41,293 bases of DNA, taken from positions 498,873 to 540,165 of the forward strand of contig NW_014577069.1 in NCBI RefSeq assembly GCF_000485595.1. Direction: 5' to 3'. This DNA is from Priapulus caudatus. Lineage: Eukaryota > Priapulida > Priapulimorpha > Priapulimorphida > Priapulidae. Below, piece by piece: positions 23,001-32,472 of this stretch. The stretch's first letter is position 1; each line of letters opens with the position of its first letter. Both the position numbers and the translations under genes were made by a program. The notes under the pieces were generated by a model. That model ran no database searches. It saw only the letters and a program-made list of their open reading frames with translations, and was not told the origin of the DNA.

Positions 23001-26000
23001 AGTATTTTCTCAAAATGGAAAAGTGATGGGCCTCTCAAGGAAAATGCTTTTTTGAGGAGCAAGCAAAGTTACTACAGATGGCAGCCAAAGCTGCGCAGGT
23101 TTAGGCAACTTAAGCTTTTTCCTTTAGTCCACTAGTGATATGATTGCACGCGCTACACTCTAATAGTTTCATAACCGTATTTCAGCAAAGGGTTCAGAAA
23201 TCTGCCAAATAATTAAAAAGTGTACCCCATGTGAGGACACGATGCCTTATCCATTGGGCCACTGGGTCTGTATGTGAGTAGTTTTACACATATTCATCTT
23301 AAATATCGATATGGGAATATAAGATTGAGCAGAGTAAGAATTTGTAGCATAGGTAGAACTTGGGTTAAACAATTTTTTTTACTAAACTTTATCATCTTAT
23401 TAGCGACATCGGTTTTATATATATCCACATTAGCAGACAGCCGAAACTTTATTATGTGTTGTACCAGTAGAGCTATGATTCTAAGTTACGTGCCAGTAGT
23501 TCCATATACGTCTGCCACTAATGATGTTTAGTGGGAGATTTTAGAATTTATCGTTGAAACATAACTCAAGTATGATCCAAACCAACATCCCCTGTTTGGG
23601 AAATGTTCTATCCGCTGGGCCACTATGGCTCTGGTTGTTTTACTTAAATTCCAGTAGTTTTGTATGGAACATTTATTGTTTACGGTGCATTGTAATTTTA
23701 GTGACAGCAGTTTTATATGTATCCACCCGTAACAGAAACCTGACGCCGTATGTGTTGGTCCACTAGTAATGCGATTGCGTAGATTACATGCCAGCAGATA
23801 ACTGTACTCACTAGCGGATTAAGGGCGGGGCAACAGGGGCACGTGCCCCGGGCCCCCCACATTTGGGGCCCCCCACATTTAGAGTATCCTAAAATTTACA
23901 AAACTGTCGTAATTGTAATCCACAAAATTCTTAGCATGTAACGTTGAAGTGATGCGTTTCCCATGCTGTTTCTCTGACTGAATTTTGCTGCTCAGCTGAA
24001 GGACACTTTCCCTAATACCGAAATTGCTCTGAGAATCTATCTTTCATTGATGGTCATGAATTGTAGCGGTGAAAGGTCATTTTCAAAACTCAAGTTGATT
24101 AAAAATCACATGAGAACCACGATGAGCCAACAGAGACTGGTAAACCTCAGTATTCTCGCTATCGAAAGTGACATTTTAAATTCGTTGAAACACGATGAAA
24201 TACTCTCTGAATTTGCAAGCATGAAAGTGCAGAAAAAATACAGACTATAAGGGCCCCCACACAATTGCGTGCCCCGGGCCCCCCACACGCTTAGTCCGGC
24301 CCTGACTGTACTATATCATTGGTATAGCCAAATGAACCACACGAAAAAAACCTGAAAGTGTACCCCAGGTTAGGACTCGAACCAACAATCCCCGGTTTAA
24401 GAGACCGATGCCTTATCCATTGGGCCACTGGGGCTGTAATATTTATCTCGTGCGTGCATCTCTGCTTTTCGCTGCATCTTACAATTAAAAAATTGCGTAA
24501 AGTTGATGTTACTCTGGTGAGACATGAACTCAGTAGACACACTTTATCTATTAGGCAACTAGGGCTGTGATTGTTTCACATCAATTCCAGTGTTTCCATG
24601 GCAATCTGTCTTAAATGGTGTTACGGCGATTGCAAGAGTTACATGGCAGTAGTTCATTTAATACCTATTGATCAATGATGTAATTTAAGGAAAGCATTTA
24701 GAATTCAGCTAAATGAACGAAAATATACCCCAGGTGGGACTCGAACCCACAATCCCCGGTTTAGGAAACCGATGCCTTATCCATTGGGCCACTGGGGCTG
24801 TATGGAGTTTGACATACATTCAAGTAATTTTAAACCCACCTATCTTAAATATCGTTGGGTCAATATTCAATGGGTCAAAGAAAGAACTTTTATCATAGAT
24901 GGAATCCGAATAATCAATTTTTGATTAGGAGACCGATGTACGTTATTGATATTGTACGTTATTGATATTTTCTGTTACGTCACTGATATTGTACATGCAC
25001 GAGTAATAAGCAAGCAGTGTGATGTTTATCCACCGTTAATGTTGTTAAGGTAAAATGTAATTCTTAGTGCGAAGTTCTAGCACAGACGGCTGCGATGCGA
25101 ACCCACGACAACTAGCTTAGGACGTCAGTTGACTTAACCGTTTGAGCGAGATATCACATCTCCTAAGATATCGTTGCTAAGTCGCGCAAGCCAAGAAGTT
25201 TTATGTGTTTTTTTTCCGCGCGTGAACCTGCGGCACTTCGTTACTCAGCTTCGTTTTTAGAATGCCCTATAAGAACGCTGATTGGCTAGAACCGCATATA
25301 AATTAGTGTTCCGAATCACCGCCACTCGGACTGTGATTTGGTCATCTACATACTAGCCGTCTAATGGGAATCTATTTTACGTAGAGACAAGGTAAAATTT
25401 AATCGGCCAATGATTGAAAAGTGTACCCCAGGTGGGACTCGAACCCACAATCCCCGGTTTAGGAGACCGATGCCTTATCCATTGGGCCACTGGGGCTGTG
25501 ATTTTCAGATGCTGCGTGCATCTGAGCTCCTCGTGTGCATGCTGCATCTCACAATTAAAGAATTGCGTAAAATCGAGGTTTCTCTGGTGATTCCTGAACC
25601 CAATAGTCACCCTCTTCCCGCATATGAGATTAATTTTGTGTTCGTTTATATAATCTATACGTTCTTTGTAATTTAACCCTGGGCAATATGGCCTATATGA
25701 GCATTTATAAGTGTCTTTCAAAGAATTGCGGTGATTCCCAATAAGCAATTGCCTAAACATCGAACGAGCACTGTCAGATATTTCACGAGTAGTTTTTTAG
25801 CAATGAAGAGTTGGCATTGAGAGGAGTTTTTTTTAGAAAGATTTCGCGCAATCAGCGATCAACGTTCTCACCTGCAGGTACAGGTGCTGATAGTCCTCTA
25901 TACGCGCAGCTCCCTCGAAGGTCAGTAGAACAATCTGTGGTATTTCACTAGGCAGCAGCCCTCCAGGAATGTCGGTGCCCGAGCAGCGACAGTCGGGCAG

Positions 26001-29000
26001 TTTGCAATCGTCGGGGTTGCACGGAGCCGCTGGCGGATATAGCACACGATTTAAACGAATTAATGTTTATTATCGCGCACAAAAATCCGTAGGAAATCCA
26101 TAGTAAGCGACGACGGGACAATCGCCGGTGTAATTTTACAATTTCGTTTTTTAGAAACTGGCAGAACGAGTTCAGAGCTGGCCATGCAAGGTACACTAAG
26201 ACATATAATAGCCGAGCACAGATCACACGCCCATCGTCGTGTCTGTTAAACACAGAGTGCTCGCAAACATGACATGGTAAATTTGCGCTGCAATTAAACG
26301 AAAACGGTCGCGGGGAGAAATCCTAATTGCACAAACAGACACAATACCTTTCCGATATTAGCACACGCCGAACTTTAATTGGTCAATTGACATCACGAGT
26401 GTAGTATTTATAAAACACCGTCCCTCGAATGCGTGCGCGCAGTTTCGGCGCGTCTAAACGTACGTAATGATCGCTATAGACATACCGCAGCCCCTCTCGT
26501 CGCTACCGTCCTTGCATTGCTGAAAGCCGTCACAGATCTCCGTGTAGCCAATGCACTCCTCGTAAGTGCCGGGGCAGTAGACATCGCAAGCTCCTAAATG
26601 CAGGTACAGTCGCTATTACAATGAGGTCCGTGTAACAGTTGTTACGGTTACGACTCGCTTGCGTGAAGACACAATCAACCTAGAGCTTTACTTAAGAATT
26701 AAGAGATAGAGGGCAAAGAGAGAGAGAGAGGGAGAGCGATTGAAAGAGAGGTTGAACGAGTTTTAGAGTACTTACCACTCTTTGGTATGTCACCGCCCTC
26801 GCCACGTGGGGCATTGTACGTAAAACCACAAGCGTCGTTATATGCCCTTTCCGGCCGCTCACATCTTCCATTGTGACGATCAGACTGGCTCCAAATTGTA
26901 CCTGCACGTACATAAATCACTTGAATTTGCTTTCCTAACTTCGTTTTCTCGTGTTATTTCAATCACGTCCAGCTTTCCGTGACCGTTAAATAGAGTCAAG
27001 TTATCAACAAAATTACCGTATTTCGGGGCAGTGACTTTAATTGTTAATTAGCAAAATCGACTGGTTTTGCAACAGCAGAGAGTTTAGAATTTATTAATGA
27101 CTTTACCTGTCGGACAGAAGCTTATTCGTGGCCAGCTATGATCACAGTAGTAGAACACTGCACAGTCGGACGGGTCGGCGACGAACGTTGCGTTGCCGCC
27201 ATCACTAGCGCAGCCGATCTCTGCCTCTATCGGCACACCGAAGCGCTTAGTCAACTTGTGCGAAACCGCCGCGACTGCAAAACAAGTAAAGACAGCACAG
27301 CATGTAGATAGCTGCCTATGCCGAAGGTACGCCCCCAGGTAGATGGTGATCAGCACCGGGGATAGCTGCCTATGACGGAGGTACGTCTCTAGGCAGATTG
27401 CTGATGGTGACTCACCAATCAAACGGACGTGCCTCGCTAGTGCAGGTAAATTGCGTACTTCCTCCGTGGGGTGGCCAGAAACCTGACCGCCTCAGGTAAT
27501 CAATGCGCGAGGCAATAGCTGGTCGGTCATTGGTGACGGTGAACGAACGTGATCAAGGGCGAGACGCAGGTGTGCCAATATAGAAGATCATGATGCAGGT
27601 TGGCATGCGCGACAGATAATGTGCACGAGCGATTCCGCGCGATGTCGCAGGAAACACTTCCCCCCTCCCATCATCGCTCGCATCAGCACGCGAATCGGAC
27701 GCTGGGGTTGATGATTAGTCACGCTGTAGTCACGCTAATTATGATATATGTTGATGACATGCTGATATAGGTTTGATGATATAATGATATAAGTTTGATG
27801 ATGTAATGACATAAGTTTGATGACATGTTGACATAACTTTGATGATATGATGATACAAGTTTGATGATGTAATGATATAACTTTGTTGATATGATAATAT
27901 ATGTTTGAAGACATGATGATAGAAGTTTGACGATAAGATAATATAGGTTTGATGATAATGGCGTGAGACGCGAGTAAAGTTGTAGTGACAGTAGCCAACG
28001 GATTATCTACAACTATAACTGCGAAAATGTGTATGATTTAAATCAAGCGCTAATAATACATGTATTATGTACAATATACGTACATGTATTATTAGTTTTT
28101 GATCAAATTATGCTATCTCACCTGCGGCGTAATTAGAATTTATGAAGCGCTAAGCTATATCGTATTTTTTACAGTAATTATATCGCACATGCGAATCTGG
28201 GATAATAAAAAAAAACTCGATGTATTGACGAAACGCGTTAGATATCACTGGCCCCCGATATCGGTATGATATCATTGCCCCCCCCCCCGATATCGGCATG
28301 ATATTCATCCAGACACAGAGCATGCTTGGTTAGCGAGAAGTATGCGAGGAGAGAGAGAGAGAGTTACAACGGTCACGTGCGTGAGCCGTAGTACAAGTGT
28401 ATCGCTGTGGTTTCTGGAGTCTCGAAACATCGTCGCGACATTCTTGCACGAACTGCGCTCGCACCTAAAGCTGAAATATAAAAAGTCGACCAAAAATTTC
28501 GATCTAGTTGCACTCGCAGCACGGTAACCGATCGCACGCTCGTTATACCGACGAATAAAAAAAAACTCGAAATCATTTTGCTGGTTGTAGCAGATGTCCG
28601 AAATTCTCCGTGCGGCCATTCTACAAACCCCGCTATATTGTAACTATTGAAGGCCTTCTTCTGAATGCAGTTACTCTCTGTAATAACACTGCATGGTCCT
28701 CTATTTGTCAATGGATACTCCGTTACGTTTAAGTAGTAATTCTTATCTGGACAATAAAGACCTATGAACGAAATGCTCCTAAAATATATAATGTATAGCA
28801 CTACGAAACGATTAGTAAGACTGCACCCTTGCGCTGCTGATATAAATACGACCTATCAATAACAATGATTGACAATAATAGTAGACTCCGACCAACACCC
28901 CCTAAACAAATGTAAAAAAACAGGTGAAATACGTCATTGTTGACCCCGAAATCCTTCCTCATTCGTCACATCGTGCGACGCAGTCACCGTTTAGCGTGTC

Positions 29001-29696
29001 AGCTTGACGAGACCGAAATGCTAACGGGTGACAAACGCATCTGTCACGGTCCACGAGTCACACGCGCGCGTGGGTGTCTCTTCATTAGGTGTCGATGGAA
29101 TCGCGCAAGATACGCACTCCTTCAGCGCCGCGTAGCATATGCAGATATACGCGTCACTTCATTCGTTATCGGTCCATTCAGGTCGTGCATCGCTGCTATA
29201 TATGTAGCTTATTAGCGACTATTATAGTCAGTACCGGAATAAAACAAGGGGTGTAAAACGGACTTTTTTTTACATAATAAAATCACTAAACACTTATACC
29301 ACAAGATACGAACGATTGTAGTGGTGGATAGAAATAATGGCAGCACACACAATAAGAACACACAATAAGAACCCAATAAGAACACAATACAATCATGAAG
29401 ACAACGTATTCAGCGTCATATTTATGTCATAATTATAAAGAAAGAGATCTTTTTCGAATTTTGCACAGGGGAGAGATAGTGATCCGCTAGGGGACGGCTC
29501 TGATTGACTAATGTTGTCTCTTATTTATTTTATTATTTATTATTTTTGGCTAATTTTGTTTTATTTTAGAATTAGGGATAGGGTTAGGGTTAGGGTTAGA
29601 GTTAGGGTTAACTGATTTCTATATCCACAACTTATTTCTATATTATACTATCTCTCCCTTGAGACCTACTAATTTTTTTTTACTAAGCTGATCTAG

Positions 29697-29789
<93 letters not shown>

Positions 29790-30479
29790 NNNNNNNNNNN
29801 NNNNNNNNNNNNNNNNNNNNNNNNNNNNNNNNNNNNNNNNNNNNNNNNNNNNNNNNNNNNNNNNNNNNNNNNNNNNNNNNNNNNNNNNNNNNNNNNNNNN
29901 NNNNNNNNNNNNNNNNNNNNNNNNNNNNNNNNNNNNNNNNNNNNNNNNNNNNNNNNNNNNNNNNNNNNNNNNNNNNNNNNNNNNNNNNNNNNNNNNNNNN
30001 NNNNNNNNNNNNNNNNNNNNNNNNNNNNNNNNNNNNNNNNNNNNNNNNNNNNNNNNNNNNNNNNNNNNNNNNNNNNNNNNNNNNNNNNNNNNNNNNNNNN
30101 NNNNNNNNNNNNNNNNNNNNNNNNNNNNNNNNNNNNNNNNNNNNNNNNNNNNNNNNNNNNNNNNNNNNNNNNNNNNNNNNNNNNNNNNNNNNNNNNNNNN
30201 NNNNNNNNNNNNNNNNNNNNNNNNNNNNNNNNNNNNNNNNNNNNNNNNNNNNNNNNNNNNNNNNNNNNNNNNNNNNNNNNNNNNNNNNNNNNNNNNNNNN
30301 NNNNNNNNNNNNNNNNNNNNNNNNNNNNNNNNNNNNNNNNNNNNNNNNNNNNNNNNNNNNNNNNNNNNNNNNNNNNNNNNNNNNNNNNNNNNNNNNNNNN
30401 NNNNNNNNNNNNNNNNNNNNNNNNNNNNNNNNNNNNNNNNNNNNNNNNNNCTATACTACTTACTACTTATTATTATATA

Positions 30480-30520
<41 letters not shown>

Positions 30521-31915
30521 AACATATATATATATATCTACTATATATATCGTAGAGATGATATTATATATATATATATATATATAAATATATATATCCA
30601 TTTTATTCGGCTCGCGCAAAACGTGGTAGTTATCCTTTTGAATCTATAGACGCAAGAAGTAAAGTGTCGCTTTAAGAAACACGACCGCTTTAAAAAAATC
30701 GGAATGTAAAACTAGATTATCAAGCAGCGCGTCTGTGACAGAGAGTCACTGTAGAGATCGTATTTAGTTGTCACACACAGCGCGTGGCGTGTCAACGATG
30801 CCTATCATCTGCTATATCATGTCGTACTCAATTAGTGTCACGATTTTGATGATGTGCATTGACGTTACGTCCGAAAGCTTCTGACAAGCTACGAAACAGA
30901 GTTAATATATATATATATATATATATACGATCGTAACGTGTGATACCGTCGATATTTGTTATATATATATATATATATAACAAACATCGACGCTATCACA
31001 CGTTACGATCTTTGCTTTTTTCTTCTCTATCTGATCTAACTTGACAGGCGGCATCACAATATATCGCGTGTAAAGTCCGCCTGTTGCACTAAACTGCACG
31101 CGCGCATAAACCGGCGCGGCTACCGTGCAACCGTCACCTGCATGCTGACCCCGACCATAATCTCCTCTGCCGACAACGAGGCAGCCACCAACGAATTTCT
31201 CTACCGATCGGGCAAGCGTGCCGCGGCTTAAAAGCCATAAATATATCGTTTTACGGGATCGAGGCAGCGCTCGCATTGTGCCATCAATCGCGCTCGCTGT
31301 CCGTAACCACTGCCGATGCTTTTCACTGATATCGAGCTCGGCTTTGTGCGACAGCTCTCTATCCCTCGTCCTGCGCTGCGAGAGGAACCGATATACATGC
31401 GAAAGGCCTTCGGATCGAGCGGGCGGCCCATTTCTCTTCTCCCGATAAACCCTGACACACTGGCGTTCAGACGGGAACCGCCTGCGAAGCACGTTTCCTG
31501 ACTTTTGTTGTGATTACAGCGACGAATGTCGTTCCACGGCGGTGCGCTCCTCTTGTGGGGGGACGGCATGCATCAGCGGCGGCCTCCGGCGGTCAGTTAC
31601 TGTCCCGATCGACCCCCCCCCTCCCGCCGCCCAGCTCTAATCCGTTATTCCTTCTTACTCGCGGGTGTCATCGATGCGATTTTCGCGCCGCGTGTCGCTA
31701 TGTCGCTAACGATCATTCGCCTTAAGGGGTTCTCTCTCTCTCTCTCTCGTCTCTCTTCTCTCTCTCCTTTCTCTCTCTCTCCTCTCGCGCGCGCGCTCTA
31801 GCGCATCGCCTTTCAGTCTCCTGATCTATCTATCTATCTATGTATCGTATGTATCTATCTATCTATCTATCTGATCTATCTACTATCTATCTATCTATCG
31901 TATCTATCTACTATC

Positions 31916-31958
<43 letters not shown>

Positions 31959-31976
31959 ATCTATCTATCTATCTAT

Positions 31977-32009
<33 letters not shown>

Positions 32010-32436
32010 ACTATCTAATCTATCTATTTATATATCTATCTATCTATCTCGGTCTATCTTAAATCTTAAATCTATTACTATCTATCTTGGTATCTATGTA
32101 TCTATCTATGTATCTATGTAATGTATGTATGTATGCTATCTATATCTATCTTATCCTCTCTATCTATCTATCTATACATATCTATCTATCATCACTCTCT
32201 ATCTATCTATCTATCTATCTTATCTATCTATCTATCATTCTATCATCTATCTATCTATCTCATCTATCTATCATCTATCTATTTATCTCATCTATCTATC
32301 TATCCGTCTATCTATCTATCTATCTATCTATTATCTATCTTATCTATCTATCTACTATCTATCTATCTACTCTATCTATCTATCTACTCTATCTTATCTA
32401 TCTATCTATCTATCTATTCTATCTCATTATCTATTT

Positions 32437-32472
<36 letters not shown>

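Larger units (their letters stand above)
22070..26029 (-). other. Deacetylase exons 5-6: start of the CE4 domain with altered motifs 1 and 2
   Basis: Exon 5 (26029-25872) carries [19 protein letters not shown]. Exon 6 (22230-22070) begins IFNKIG and runs through [10 protein letters not shown] to EIASLSLS. The 3.6-kb intron between them holds the tRNA cluster and the hAT element. The exon 6 acceptor was chosen at TTAATAG because it gives phase 0 and restores the conserved LY..IFN sequence. Confidence 0.82.

Noticed and set aside
29697-30649. ORFs of about 300 codons spanning the N run
   Set aside because: They consist of GT and TA microsatellites plus unknown bases.
30959-31492. 177-codon minus-strand ORF in a GC-rich part of deacetylase intron 1
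   Set aside because: No family motif; it ends inside the palindrome and TA run, and overlapping frames on both strands are equally open.
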